Of a stretch of DNA of 64,000 nt, positions 1 through 11,000 are shown one piece after another (position 1 is the stretch's first letter; each line of letters opens with the position of its first letter). Origin of the DNA: Ornithodoros turicata (taxonomy: Eukaryota > Arthropoda > Arachnida > Ixodida > Argasidae); assembly GCF_037126465.1 (NCBI RefSeq), contig NC_088204.1, positions 74,151,807-74,215,806 of the forward strand. Direction: 5' to 3'. Made by a program: the position numbers and the translations under genes. The notes below the pieces were generated by a model. That model ran no database searches and was not told the origin of the DNA. It was given only the letters and a program-made list of their open reading frames with translations.

Positions 1-247
1 CTCGGTTAAATTTCGTCTGCTATGTTAATTACAGATCCCGTCTGTAGGCGTTCGTTCTTTCCCTTTATTCGACCACGCTTTTGCCTCTTGCGTGACGGCA
101 ATGAATTGAGGCCCTCTGAACACAATCGCACGTGCTGTCAACGTGCTGTCAACGCGCTGCATTCGACCTCTACCCGAGAAACGTCATCAAGACGTTGGTA
201 GACAGACTGAAACCGAAACAAATCGGAAGGGGAGGGCTGAGTTCCAC
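1..247. other. Unassigned intergenic sequence
   Basis: I see no repeat end, RNA gene or credible exon here. A short direct doublet of cgtgctgtcaacg lies near 131-156. Confidence 0.4.
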
Positions 248-460
248 AAATGGGCACTTGTTCGCTGCCTCCTACTGAAAGAAAAGTAGGATCGAAGGTC
301 GCGTCCCTTTCAGGGGCCATCCCCTCACGACCGTCGCTTTCGGGCGCGACCTTCTTCGCCCCTATAGGTTCCAGCGTGGTTCAACTCTACCAAATTGGTG
401 GCGCTGTCGAAAACTATGACATCATATGTTTACAAACAGGGACAGATGTCTATTTCCTTG
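248..460 (+). repeat. Interspersed repeat family A, copy 1
   Basis: About 210 bp that recurs, in opposite orientation, at 31459-31660. Shared blocks include gggcacttgttcgctgcctc at the start, cgggcgcgacctt in the middle and caaattggtggcgctgtcga followed by tttacaaacaggga at the end. The ends are not inverted repeats of each other, and I see no A tail or tRNA-like box, so the class is open. A partial third copy follows at 577-702. Confidence 0.7.
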
Positions 461-576
461 TGACACATTGCCAGCAAGACACTTTCGATATGTCAAGAGG
501 GAACTTGTGGACGGCATGCAGTGACGTCACAGATTATGCCACGTATTTTCAGGGACCATGGCAATACTCCTCAAGG

Positions 577-702
577 CCGTAACTTTCTTGCGCGATTTTG
601 TTCGCCCCCCTAGCTTGGAGCGTAGTTCAACTCTACCAAATTGGTGGCGCCCTCGAGCCCTATATGACGTCATTTATTTACAAACAGGGAGAGGTCTATT
701 AG
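577..702 (+). repeat. Interspersed repeat family A, partial copy
   Basis: This matches only the second half of family A: agcgtagttcaactctacc, caaattggtggcgc, tgacgtcat, tttacaaacagggagaggtc. It lies about 115 bp after copy 1 in the same orientation. It could be a tandem partial duplication of that copy or a separate 5'-truncated insertion. Confidence 0.65.
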
Positions 703-760
703 CGATGTGAAGTAAGTTCGCCGCGGCATGCGGTAGTTTTGCCTGGGCGGAAAGAAACTG

Positions 761-1037
761 CATTCTTAGATATGAACTTCACCGCATGGCACGCTCCTAG
801 CCAACCATCATCCCGAATGACATCGGTCTCTCCCCTGATTGGTTGAAAACGGAAGGGGTATGCGTTTTTCCTTTCTCTTTCTTTTTCTTTTTTTGTACCG
901 CATATGCAGTACATAATTGGTGCAAAAAAGGCGCACACCTCCCGTTTTCAACAAATTAGGCGCGAGAACGACGTCACTATATAGGGATGATAGCTGGCTA
1001 GGAGCGTACTATGCGGTGAAGTTCATTTTTAAGAGTG
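761..1037. mobile_element. Foldback MITE family B, copy 1
   Basis: The two halves are inverted copies. The left arm carries gaacttcaccgcatggcacg and cctagccaaccatcatccc; the right arm carries ggatgatagctggctaggag and gcggtgaagttcatttttaa. The unpaired centre is a short pyrimidine-rich stretch near 865-895. Related elements sit at 11370-11604 and 35442-35679. It has no coding capacity, so it would depend on a transposase supplied elsewhere. Copy 3 is TA-flanked, which suggests the Tc1/mariner group; this copy is too decayed at its tips to show a target duplication. Confidence 0.75.
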
Positions 1038-1107
1038 TGCGGTTCTACCGGCGTGTCAACGAAATGCCGCCGAGTAGCAGATTTTGTCCAATGGGAGAGC
1101 GGCGCCC

Positions 1108-1335
1108 TCAATGTTGCCAGACGGCTGTCGGCATAGTGCTGGGGAAAAGGAGTGCAATACTCTGAGCGAAGCCATTCAGTGTCTCTTGATCATATATGAA
1201 TGCGTGGATGCCGTAATCGATAATGTGCTTTACGTCACGAGACAGTTCTGATAGTGGGTGAAGCCGCCATAGACGGTTCGCGTATTGATCTTTCACCATC
1301 CACCGGTACTTTAACGAGCGATGAAGTCTTAACAC
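1108..1335 (-). other. Open frame of unknown status between two MITEs
   Basis: A 75-codon minus-strand frame whose composition looks more protein-like than its surroundings, with a charged and aromatic mix including KYRWMVKDQYANRLWRL and IIDYGIHAFIYDQETL. It ends in a stop at its low-coordinate end. I do not recognise a family. It has no ATG, and no convincing splice acceptor at its 5' side. It may be an exon fragment, a transposon-derived fragment or chance. Confidence 0.2.
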
Positions 1336-1348
1336 ACGTCATGCCCGT

Positions 1349-1748
1349 CAAAAAATTTCTCCCTGTAGAATGAAAGTTCACGTTACGCTGACACCAGCAC
1401 AAAAGGAACCCGAGTCAACTGTTGCGTTTTTCCGTGACTTGTGAGCGAAAGAAACCGCGATTTGCAGTTTCCCTCTTCCTGTCCTTTTCAAGATGGCCGG
1501 TAATTCGGAGCGTGCTCTCATTGGTCTCCGCAAACGATTTGTCCAATCATCGCGGGAGATCGTTTGAGGAGACCAATCCGGGGCCTCTCCGCATTGGCGG
1601 GCTTCTTGAGAAGGAGAGGGAGAGGCAAAGCGGCTTCTTTCGTTCATAAATCACCAACGAAAGCTACAGCTGTCTTCCGTTCCTCTTGTGCTGGTGTCAA
1701 CGTAACGGCAGCTTTCATTTCTCGAGGAGCAATATTTGCACTTGTAAA
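1349..1748. mobile_element. Foldback MITE family C, copy 1
   Basis: Long inverted arms: the left has cgttacgctgacaccagcac and the right has the matching gtgctggtgtcaacgtaacg. The pairing continues outward through gaatgaaag against ctttcatttc, and inward through the cctcttcctgtcctttt and agaaggagagggagagg blocks. A second, more diverged copy lies at 33055-33350. No reading frame is shared by the copies. The outer ends are approximate because the tips have diverged and I could not see a clean target duplication. Confidence 0.65.
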
Positions 1749-2236
1749 AAATGACGTACCTTCTAATGTAAGATGAACTCTTTCTCCTTCTTCTAAACGT
1801 TACAGGCCTGTATTGCGGTTACAACGAGTTACGAGAAAGGTTATGTTCTATCCCATTTTTAGAAGGGACGGCTGCATTCCGAAACACCGTAACTTATAAA
1901 TTTGGTGTTCCCTCCAAATCAAGGTAACGGTGACAACCTCTAAAAACAGCCCGCATCGCTTGTCGGAGCGCTCGCGACACACGTGTTCTTTCCTTGTCTC
2001 TTTCTCTTCGACGTGCCTCGCGATGTCCAAGAACAAAGAACGCTGGGTCGATTGCTCGGTGAGTTGCTTTCAAATTGATAGCAATCTGCTGCTGTGGCCG
2101 GAAGTACCGATATCTCTAATTCACTACTTGTGGTATACTTTCAGGTTTTCATGTAGAAGCTTCTCGCCGTAGCAGGTACACTGACAGCTTACACGCGGCG
2201 GACGCCCACGTTGTTGAAACTTGATTACTGCTTCAG
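1749..2236. other. Unassigned sequence upstream of the exon candidate
   Basis: Mixed-composition sequence without recognisable repeats. It contains tatactttcag at about 2133-2143, and tgattactgcttcag ends at 2236; either could act as a splice acceptor for the exon candidate that follows. Confidence 0.3.
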
Positions 2237-2417
2237 GAGGCCATGCCGTCTCAGAATACCGATCTTCACGGAGTTCGCCGCGGGAGATGCACCGACGGTG
2301 ACTGCGGCTGCCCAGAGTATATATGTGGAACAAATGAAGCGGGTATGCCAAAAGAAAATGTTGTGCAGCTACATTGCGAGCACGCTCCGGGGAAGCACTT
2401 TGGACTTTGTGAAATGG
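2237..2417 (+). CDS. Candidate first coding exon, Cys/His-rich zinc-binding-like domain
   Basis: An ATG at 2243 opens a frame that keeps a dense Cys/His pattern: Cys16, Cys21, Cys23, Cys28, then Cys45-Glu-His47-Ala-Pro-Gly-Lys-His52 and Cys56. The pattern GRCTDGDCGCPEY followed by CEHAPGKHF resembles a small zinc-binding module of the C-x4-C-x-C ... C-x-H-x-P-x-x-H kind that I associate with uncharacterised metazoan proteins; that family link is recall, not a search. The exon is bounded by ctgcttcag before 2237 and by a good donor, ggGTGGGT, at 2418. Reading past the donor gives 22 more codons of unlike composition and then a stop at 2483-2485, which supports splicing. Residue 42 is Gln where a CxxC partner cysteine might be expected, so the copy could be decayed. 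Nothing downstream in the window is an obvious second exon. Confidence 0.4.
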
Positions 2418-2485
2418 GTGGGTATAGAAAAACTAGTCTAGTAACCGCAGGTTCACGGGTTTCGGAACTGCGAAGTACGCAGTGA

Positions 2486-3933
2486 CGTTTTAGACGATGT
2501 TGTGAAAATGACGAGATGGTCAGTGCTCTTTCAATCCGCCTTTTTAGAAAGAGCTGGCGCCACCGCGCGGCTAACTGGCGGAATAGAATGGTTGTCAATC
2601 ATGGCGTGAACTAAAACCATGTGCGTCGTGTCTCCGCTTGTCATAAAGGCTTAATTGGACATAATATGAAGTTCATGGAGCGTCCGGGGTGCAACATCGT
2701 ACCTGGGGGGTACTTGTCATCACAGGCTGGAACAAGGTTATTACCGGTGTTCCGTGCCTGAGCAACGAGCAAATACTGGACTTCTTGGAACCCCCCATTC
2801 CTCATCTTGCTAAGTTGTTATTGCTAAAGTTGTTAGTTATTGCTAAAGTTGTTATTGTTGTACTGGACTTCTTCTGCTGTAGGTTCAGTCGTTTGCACGG
2901 AAATCGAAAGAAAGTCAAAATTCTCCCCCTTGTTGTACATTGCTTTGGAACTGCTGAACGAACACGCTACTACAATCTGTTTTTCAAAAAATGTCCCGCT
3001 CCGTAAGTTCACAAAATATTGCCTCTTACGGCAAAAACGTGCAGCCCGATACCATGTGCATACGTGATGGCAGACGACGAATGACAACCAAAATGTTTCG
3101 CCAAAGTCCCGATAGGATACGCTACCTGTCTTGCGCATGCTCAGTTAACATTTTATCAAATGGCGGATTATGTTCAAGTCTGTTCACTTCGAAGATACAT
3201 TTCGTGTAAAGCTATATTTTGAGTGCGTCACTACTCAGGAATGCGAAGGAAAGCAGATAGGGCAATTAAAACCACGACTGTGGTCGTCAGGGTAACGCCG
3301 TATTGAGGAACAAGTGACAACACGGTTGGTAAACGCAAACGTTGCATTGTTTATGCATTGTTTCGTGATTGCCTTGACACTGCACCAGATATGGAACGTG
3401 CATGTGTTGAACAAATTATTACGTTGCATTATGCAGTGAAAATACACAGCTTCCTTTTATCATGGTGATCATATATCACTGGCCTTATAGTGTGCTGGGC
3501 TTTGCTTCTGCTGCATAAACGTCTCTGTCCCCACAGCTGTAGTGCTCTTCAGGGTTTTTTTGGGGAAGTCCTGCAAACACGAAACGTTTTTTTTTTTCTT
3601 TTTTAACGACGGAAAACTTATGCTTGTTATTTTAGCTTATTAAATTTGTGTCAGCCACTGTCCTAACAACATGCAGTGTGGTGTATTCACAGCTGCAGTT
3701 GCCTTCATTTATGTGTCTTGACACGGCAGTGAAAGACAGGAAAGTCATTACTGTATTTCTAATGCATTTTTGTTTGCCATATTCGCTGCCACAAAATGTT
3801 TCACAGCAAGAACAGCCACGTATAGCTCCAGTCAGCCCCACCAGAACAGCTCAGTCTGGTCTGGGATGTATGTATTTATTCACGTGGTGTATAGTAATAC
3901 TTTTATTATATTATTCGATTATATTATATTATA
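2486..3933. other. Unassigned sequence
   Basis: I find no repeat boundary or coding signal. There is a short local duplication of ttgctaaagttgtta around 2817-2855 and a T run at 3588-3604. If the exon candidate at 2237 is real, this stretch could be its intron. Confidence 0.3.
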
Positions 3934-4712
3934 CAGTCGACCCGCGTTTATCCGGACTTCATTTATCCAGATCCTGCGCTATCCGGACAAAAAAGCATGG
4001 GAACGGATTTCTCCCCATGTATTTCGCCCTCGTTTATCCGGACTTCAGCTTCTGGACTCGGACGAGAATTCTAGGGACCAGAAGTCACCAATACCCAATA
4101 ATCGGCTTCAGTTATCCGGTCATTCTCCAGGAAGGACACTTTGCCCACACCTAGTCAAGCAAGGTCGAGGACTTAGGTCGTGGCCTCCTTTTTAGTGACA
4201 CAAAGAGGGTGTTGCTAGGAAGAATTTTCTCCCTTTCCGACTTTGCACGTTACACAAAAGTAATCCATTGAGTCATATGAGTAATCCATGAGTAATCCAA
4301 CATCCTGGTCGTTTCAAACTGGGAAGGTCCGCATCGACCCTGCGCTGCAACCACAGATGACGACATCGTCAGCGTCGCCGCTTCCGATAGTGTTCAAGAA
4401 GAATCTGATGATGAAAGCGGGGATGCCCCAGCTGTGACAGTAGAAAATGCGCGGGCGGCACTGAGAACAGCGGTAGTATTTTTCGAGCAACAGAACAATA
4501 ATTCGCTAGTTAATGCCATTAGCAAAGGTTTGCAAGAACTGGATGCGTGTATTAGAATGAAACAGATGACAATGGATAGTTTTCTGTGTAATGGTCAATA
4601 AAGATGTCCTTTTAGGATCACTCTGGATTTTCGTGTTGCACTTATCCGGTTTCCCCGCTATCCGGACATTTTCACATTAAACGGAGGCGTCCGGATAAAC
4701 GCAGGTCGACTG
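3934..4712 (+). mobile_element. pogo/Tigger-type DNA transposon remnant
   Basis: A 779-bp element with TA on both sides (3932-3933 and 4713-4714). The left end is cagtcgacccgcgtttatcc and the right end is the inverted ggataaacgcaggtcgactg. The motif tatccgga recurs at 3953, 3989 and 4656, giving compound inverted ends. This end sequence and the TA target are typical of the pogo/Tigger branch of Tc1/mariner. The interior retains only the 3' end of a transposase gene (see the next feature), so the element is non-autonomous through internal deletion. Confidence 0.85.
4305..4601 (+). pseudogene. Transposase C-terminal fragment (pogo/Tigger-like)
   Basis: One continuous frame ends in TAA at 4599-4601. 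Its tail is acidic and then helical: DDDIVSVAASDSVQEESDDE, then ENARAALRTAVVFFEQQN, then LVNAISKGLQELD, ending FLCNGQ. An acidic linker followed by a helix with an x-x-FFEQQ core is what I expect downstream of the DDE domain in Tigger/CENP-B-like transposases. The DNA-binding and DDE catalytic domains are missing, so this cannot encode an active enzyme. The upstream limit is where the frame stops resembling coding sequence and is approximate. Confidence 0.6.
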
Positions 4713-5013
4713 TATTATATTATATTATTATTTTATAATTATATTTGTTGTACTATTTTATTATTTTTTGTGTGTGATTGCATAGATCGTGTCTTGTTGT
4801 TAGTGCATATTGTCTGTATTTGTGTATATATTGTGTCTATTTGTAGTGCAGTGCGCCATTTTGACATTGCTTGCTTCTTAAGTTGGAGTGAAGTCGAGCT
4901 TCCATCCGCGACCGCCCATGAAGCGTATGGGACAATACGAAACTACTCTTGCTGTCATTGTAAATTGCCCACGAAATGCATGTGCTCTTAAATACATACC
5001 TTGTCACCAACTT

Positions 5014-5148
5014 TGACTCGATCGTCGTCAGCATCATCCTCATCACCATCCTCTCATTTTCCCCCAATGGTAATGGGGTAGCATTCTGCTCAATGAGCGG
5101 AAGTCATCCCCATATAATCGTCATCATGTATTTCTCTCTCTCTCTCTT
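5014..5148 (-). repeat. Interspersed repeat family G, copy 1 (likely LINE 3' end)
   Basis: This is the reverse complement of 15172-15312. Shared blocks include cattttcccccaatggtaat, ggggtagcattctgctcaat and gagcggaagtcatcccc, ending at a ctctctctct run that matches the (ga)n run of the other copy. A microsatellite-ended non-coding block in multiple copies suggests the 3' end of a retroelement. Confidence 0.6.
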
Positions 5149-5778
5149 GACTCGATCGCATTGCCTGTTCTCTCCACATACGTTCACTGTTTTGTTTGAT
5201 ATCTTACCTGTTAATCTCCTGTCCAGCATCTACAATGCAGGGTTCTTACTGATTTTGCACACAAATCATTCCTCAGTTAAGTGGTACTGCAGAAACATAA
5301 AAGACACATGTACCCTTAACTTAGAGGTAACCGCGTTATTTTAGCAGGCAACGCTGCAGACTTTTAGCCAAAAGGAACGAAAGGTAACAATGTTGATTTA
5401 TACGCGATGGCATATTTTGTCAATTATTTTTTTACTTCTATATTAATTACTGTTTACTGTACTGACTAATTAATGTTACCGAACTAAGTGTGATACTTTG
5501 AGATCAGTAAGAGGATCAAGAGTGGCAACTGGCAAGCTAGCACAGGACGCCGATGCTGACCTCTGACTAAGCTCATAGCACAAAAAGAAGCGCATACATT
5601 ACCGACGGCACCTGTGTATGCCGTAATACGTGTCAGATTAAATGTTTGAAATGTGTCCCATTGTAGCTCCAAAGTTCGATCGTACCAGGGTGCCGCCACT
5701 AGCCGACTGTTGAGTCAGAATAACAATTTTAATTTTATATCTCCTGGATCAGACCGAACAAAATATCGTGCGCCTACG

Positions 5779-5991
5779 CACCGGTTGTGCTGTCCCAGGT
5801 TTTCCCGGGGTTGTCCCAGACTTTCCACGCGAATGTCGTCACGCTTACCCCTGAAGTCGGCCCACGACGCGTACTAACGCCCCCCTCCCCCCCCCAGTCC
5901 CCTACACCTACCTGCTGTCCTCTCTCCACCTGTGTACGCCGCTTACAGGCACAACTGCTTAGCGGCGCTCACACGGAATTAAAAAAAAAAA
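5779..5991 (+). repeat. SINE type I, 5'-truncated
   Basis: This lacks the tRNA-like head and begins at the central domain (ccggttgtgctgtcccaggt). It continues through cctgaagtcggcccacgacg, the pyrimidine-rich ctgtcctctctccacctgt, and the characteristic 3' end gcggcgctcacacggaatt followed by an A run at 5981-5991. An extra C tract (5880-5896) interrupts the body. Confidence 0.85.
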
Positions 5992-7680
5992 GAAAGTCGT
6001 GCGCCTATATCGTTGGACGTTAACTTAGTCAAAAGTCGCAAACATCTACCTGTACTGTATACGAGAACGCAACCAATAAGTTTTTCCAGCATAATTGACG
6101 TCAAAGAGAGTCCTTTCAACCTGCGCAGTACACGCAGCGACTAATGAAATGTGCGCCGCCACTAATGAACGTGAACGTTGTCCCACGGCGCTTGTCTTTT
6201 CAAGGGTGGATGTCTTCCAGCAGGAAGGGTACCGCAAAAGGTTGAAGTACGTGTTTAGCGTTCCTCGCCCGGTTTGGTTCTAATTAGAAGAACTCCCTTA
6301 TCCTCCTGGGTGTCTGCAAACTGCATTTGAATTCGGGGTCTCCTTTTCTTGCTGCTGCTGCTGCTGGTATATGGTGTGGACTGTTGTTGTTGTTGTTGTT
6401 CACAATAGCCAATGGCACTTAGGCAATGAGACGATAGAGCTTCAGTGCGGATGTGATAATTTGACACATGTGGTCAAGGGCGCCACGCTTGTGTCTTACT
6501 GCACGTAAGAATATTGAGCAGCAAACAATTATTCTTGCCGACGTGTCATAGTTGGTAGGTTGGCAGCATAGATATTTTGCGTGTGATTGATGGCATTATC
6601 TGTGGGAAGCATGAAGCCATCGAAATCTTACGGAGAGAGGCTAGAAGGAAAGGCGGGGAGGAGGATCGGAGGAGAGCAAAGAACTTGAACGGGGCTCTTT
6701 CCTCTCTCAACGTATGCGCCCGGAGGCAGCCATATTGAATCAGCGGAGGGAACGTCGCGTATTTTTAGCCCGTGAAAGCAGGCGTAATTTCCGAAAAGTG
6801 TTGGCAACGCTCGCTCCGCCGCTTTCGTTGGCTACGGATTTTGTCACTGTCCGCTCCTACCCAGGCTCGTAGCCAAAGCTGGTCGAGGCAGCGGCGGTGG
6901 CAGTGTGGGGTGGTGTACATGGACGCTTCCTGTGTGTACCATTTACCTGTTTCATCTTTGAGCACAGGCCTCGTCTTCTAATTAGTGTGCTGTGTATATA
7001 CGCTCTGCAAGTAACCGAGCGTTCTGCGCATATCTCCTCTCCCGGTTACTCCACTCGGGAAGCCCCATTGGCTATGGCGGTGCCCTCCCTCTTCCCTCTC
7101 ACTGCCTCCTTTCATGCGCAGAGACGCACTTGCACAGCGTATACGTTATGCAATTCGCTAAGCTTAGCGGCGGAGCAGAACGCTGCTAGGGCGACGCTGA
7201 CTGATTCAATATGGTGCTCCCCTCGCCCGTACGTCCCAGTTTCCGAAGTTTCCTTCTAGCATACTCCTTAAGATTTCTATGCATGGAGCGGAGGTCGCAA
7301 ATTAAGTACGTGGCTGCTGTCATCTAATAAGCGCTCTTACTTTCTTATCTTTAAGCGCTGTCTCGATGTTGACGGCGTCCACAATCTAGTCCACAGTCTA
7401 GTAAGGCTAATAAGGCGGTGCAATCACCTGCAACTGCAAAGATCGCTGTGGAAGCCGGCCCCCTTCCATGCACGACTCGGGAACGGCGGTCCCCGTGGAG
7501 AAAGAAAACTGATTGATCGTGTTGCGCGGTCACTGTGAAGGAATCGAAAAAATCACCCCGTCCAAGGAAAGGACAGAAGAACAGAAAGGACCGAGGACCA
7601 GTATTGGTCATACCTGTCATAACGGTATACCTGTTATACCTGTCATAGACACGTACGCTTCCATATATATATAATGCAGG
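5992..7680. other. Intergenic sequence with microsatellites and a weak inverted repeat
   Basis: There is a tgctgctgctgctgctg run at 6350-6366 and a ttg run at 6382-6401. The 17 bases around gccatattgaatcag near 6730 recur inverted near 7200 (ctgattcaatatgg), so 6650-7260 may be an old foldback element, but the arms are too diverged for a firm call. No credible exon is visible. Confidence 0.35.
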
Positions 7681-7688
7681 GAAAAAAG

Positions 7689-7724
<36 letters not shown>
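7681..7724. repeat. (TA)n microsatellite
   Basis: An alternating ta tract that directly abuts the left arm of the hairpin element at 7725. A matching tract at 8000-8030 lies beyond the right arm. Confidence 0.95.
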
Positions 7725-7728
<4 letters not shown>

Positions 7729-7971
7729 GTATTCAATGAAGCTCAGAAGTGGAGACGGTGCTTCTACAGGACAAGGAATAAAAGGGGAGCTTTATTAAAA
7801 ACTAAGAGGGGGTATTCGACGTTTCGACAGCAGCGCTGTCTTCCTGATGTCTTATGTAGAAGACACGCTGTCTTCTGATGTCTTATGTGTCCTGATTGTC
7901 TGTATCTTCCTGTCTTCCTGTAGAAGCACCGTCTCCACTTCTGATCTTTATTGAATACCTTTGTTTTTCGT
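7725..7971. mobile_element. Hairpin element in TA tracts, possibly Penelope-like
   Basis: Arms of about 47 bp: 7725-7771 pairs with 7916-7971, with tattcaatgaag, cagaagtggagacggtgctt and ctacagga on the left and their complements on the right. The interior contains, on the minus strand, a small stem (gacagcgctgctgtc) followed immediately by gaaacgtcga, and a two-copy direct repeat of gctgtcttc-tgatgtcttatgt (7835-7857 and 7868-7889). The same stem followed by gaaacgtcga occurs in the TA-flanked element at 60480-60660. Repeated-end architecture, TA-rich targets and this signature remind me of Penelope-like retroelement ends; no protein is present to confirm it. Confidence 0.45.
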
Positions 7972-7996
7972 GGTCAACCGCATTCGTTTATTTCTA

Positions 7997-7999
<3 letters not shown>

Positions 8000-8030
<31 letters not shown>
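8000..8030. repeat. (TA)n microsatellite
   Basis: A second alternating tract, about 30 bp beyond the right arm of the hairpin element. Confidence 0.95.
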
Positions 8031-8031
<1 letters not shown>

Positions 8032-11000
8032 GACCTTTCTGCCTTCCTTTTAGGTTGCTCCTCCTTCCTCGCCTCCTCAGCCACAAGCGAGAACGAGTGG
8101 ACTGCTAAGGAGCTCTCGCTTCGTCGATATTCCACAATGTCGTTTTCGCCGTAACTCGTTCATACATATATTCTAAACAGAACTATTACTCGGCCTATCT
8201 TGTCTATCGTCTTATGAACACCAAGCTCGCCATCGTGTGGCGTTTCTATCATTAATAACAGCACGATTAAAGATAACATACGTTTGTTATTCATCAGTAA
8301 AGTGACACCTCGAAATGAGTTAATTTATCATTTCATCAACCATTTTCACTTGTTCATTCTTGATGCTGTCGTCATATCCTCATTCGTTCCAGCAAAACCT
8401 GGCATTAACCACCGTGTAGCCCGCTATAAATATGGTGGAGTAGCAGACACCACTCTTGTGTGGCCAGCGTCCATATTATTTTTTAAACCCAATCTAATCT
8501 ACCTCGAAATCTCCACGTGTTCTCAGTGCTATGTTAGCTATGTCGATTGCATTAGTGCTGCCTTTAGGATTATCCTTCCTTTTGCGTTATAGTGGGACTA
8601 TAGAGTAGATGCCGCCTGCCTGCCTCTTCTGATTGGCTCAGAGTAAAGCACGTAGGGTAGCGTTCGCGCTCTGGACCAGTACCGCACCATGACAATGATC
8701 TTTGTCGGTTTGGTTGTTTCTGTGAAGGAAAATATAATTGTCAAAACTACGAGCAGTATTTTATCTACGCTAGCAGTACGACGACTGTCTCTTCTCCTGG
8801 TTGGCTGTGTGCCATCCTGAAACAAATGTAGCAGCACGACTAGCAACAGGTAGCAACAGTAATGAATTTTAATAATAGTACCTAAATCATAAAACAAATG
8901 TTCTCGCGGGTGTGAAGAAAGTTCTAGCGATACAAAAAAATCTTCTGTCATACATATTCGCGCCTTCCGTGATTCTGGGTTAAAGGTTCTTGTCATTGTG
9001 AAAAAAAAATATGGTCAAACCGTGATAAGGAAGGTAAAAATGTTATATTTTCTTCCGTGCTGCATGTCTGTAGGTTCTCGTCCTAGGACTGATGAGGGAT
9101 GGTTGACATTGGCTGACGAGACGATATCGCGTGTTGCTAGACGAAAGTCGTTTTCCAGCGGAACGCTTATGAGATGGGCCACGGAAAGCGACCCTCTGCT
9201 CAGGAACGCTGCCAGTTCTTTTCTTTGTAGTTTCTAGAGCTCGAGGCCGTTCGCGTTTTATGATGTTTCCCGGAAGAGGACGTCAATAACATCCAAGATA
9301 TTGATTGTTGATTAAGTGCTCGCATGATTGGCATTTGTTGCCAATTGGCTTCTTATTGCTTCAAATCTAATACAAATAATATTGAGACAACATCATCAGT
9401 CACCGCTAGCTTTTGCCATTAGCTTTGTAATTTCTTCGGTGTCGCGTGCTAATTCAGTACAGTCCAATTGTATTGCTCTTTATAGTTTCTCATACAGTTT
9501 CTTACTGTGAATGTCCTCGATATCTGCGGTTCCACAACCTAGGGTAATTTGCACTTCAGTCCAGTTAAGTCCAGTCCTTGTGGTACCACGTGAGAGATGG
9601 TCGCCAGACAGTGAAAGTTTCTCGTGTTTCATTTATTTATTCGTGCATACTGCAACCTCAACTAGAGGCTAAGTAGTATTGATGTTTAGGCTAAGTATTA
9701 TCAAGTCTGTGACACGCTGTATTATTTTGCTAAACATTTATATTTCCTTTCGTTACATGTTATTTAGTCGAATAATTTATTCGGCATTTTACGTGCCTCT
9801 TCAATATCTCTCTTCATAAATTACTCGTCCCAATTCGAGCGCCACCTGTCTGATGGATTGCTTTAGGGCACAAGAGCAGTACGTGTAGTTTCGCAGCCTC
9901 ACACCACGGTACATCTTTCAGGGACATTGAGTCCGACACAAAGTTATAAGGCTTAAGTGATGCAAAGTGGATAAGTTTCACCCATTTCTTTCTTTTTTTT
10001 TCTCTCTCTCATTTCACCTTCGGATTCCACTTTTCAACTTCAATTACTCCTTCAAATCTAAGCGGTCCCGATGCAGTCGTTTCATGTCTCGGAGTGGACG
10101 TGTACACGTTTGTGGAACGACGACCTCCACATTCTTCTGTAGATATCCATCCCTCCACACCTTACAGAAATTTTCTGCAGAAATTTTCAGTAATATTTCT
10201 GAAATTACATATCCTTTTCGACTGGAGCTTGAGAATCACATACCGGCGTTGTAGTATACCTATACAGTACTTCGTAGAAGTGATGAACGGTTTTTCCAGC
10301 CAAATATATGACAAGCCACTACACAAATCGCAAGTGATGCCAACCTTTCCATTCACGCTCGAACGGAAAGCCTAGTCTCGAAATCGAATTCGCTGTCGCA
10401 TTCATTCCGAGGAATCCCATCTTCTCACGCAAGAAAAAAGTTGAGCCGAAAATTGAAAAGCGATTCCTGCTCTGGAGATTCCTAACAATTCAGGACAACA
10501 CGTGGCAAAAACCACGTGCGTGCGCCCATCCAGTCAGTGCTTCAAACGACGCTCTTCCATGTAACGACTTATTGGATATTGACGTGGAACTTCCTCCTAT
10601 TACATTGTCCGGAAAGGCACACGTGTAAGAAAAGTAAACTCTTTCTACTGCATGCTTCTTCATGCACGCCGGCTCAACTTCGTCCGAGAGCGCCAGGTAT
10701 TTTCGAGATCTATCAGACGACATCGCATCGCATTAGCATCTTCTTAGTTCTCGTTTCGCTTTCACTTCTGCCGCGAAATAATGTATTCGCGATGGGTCGA
10801 TGTAAGAGAGGGCGAGCATTTGCCTGCCTTTCTTTCCTTAAGGGAAATTAGGCACCTGGCAAAGACGGGAAGCAGCACCCGTGAAGAACAAAAGAGGTTA
10901 CGTTTCTATTTTTTTTAGTCTAATTTATGTGCATGTACAGTACAGCAATATGAACGATCGGACAGTCGTACGTAGAAACACGTCGAACGTAAACGAGACT

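Noticed and set aside
3648..4154. 168-codon plus-strand open frame
   Set aside because: It crosses the left boundary of the pogo-type element and translates its terminal repeat; composition is not coding-like.
7820..7845. Intact hammerhead ribozyme
   Set aside because: A stem followed by gaaac is present, but I cannot find the CUGAUGA box in the right place on either strand; reported only as a decayed possibility.
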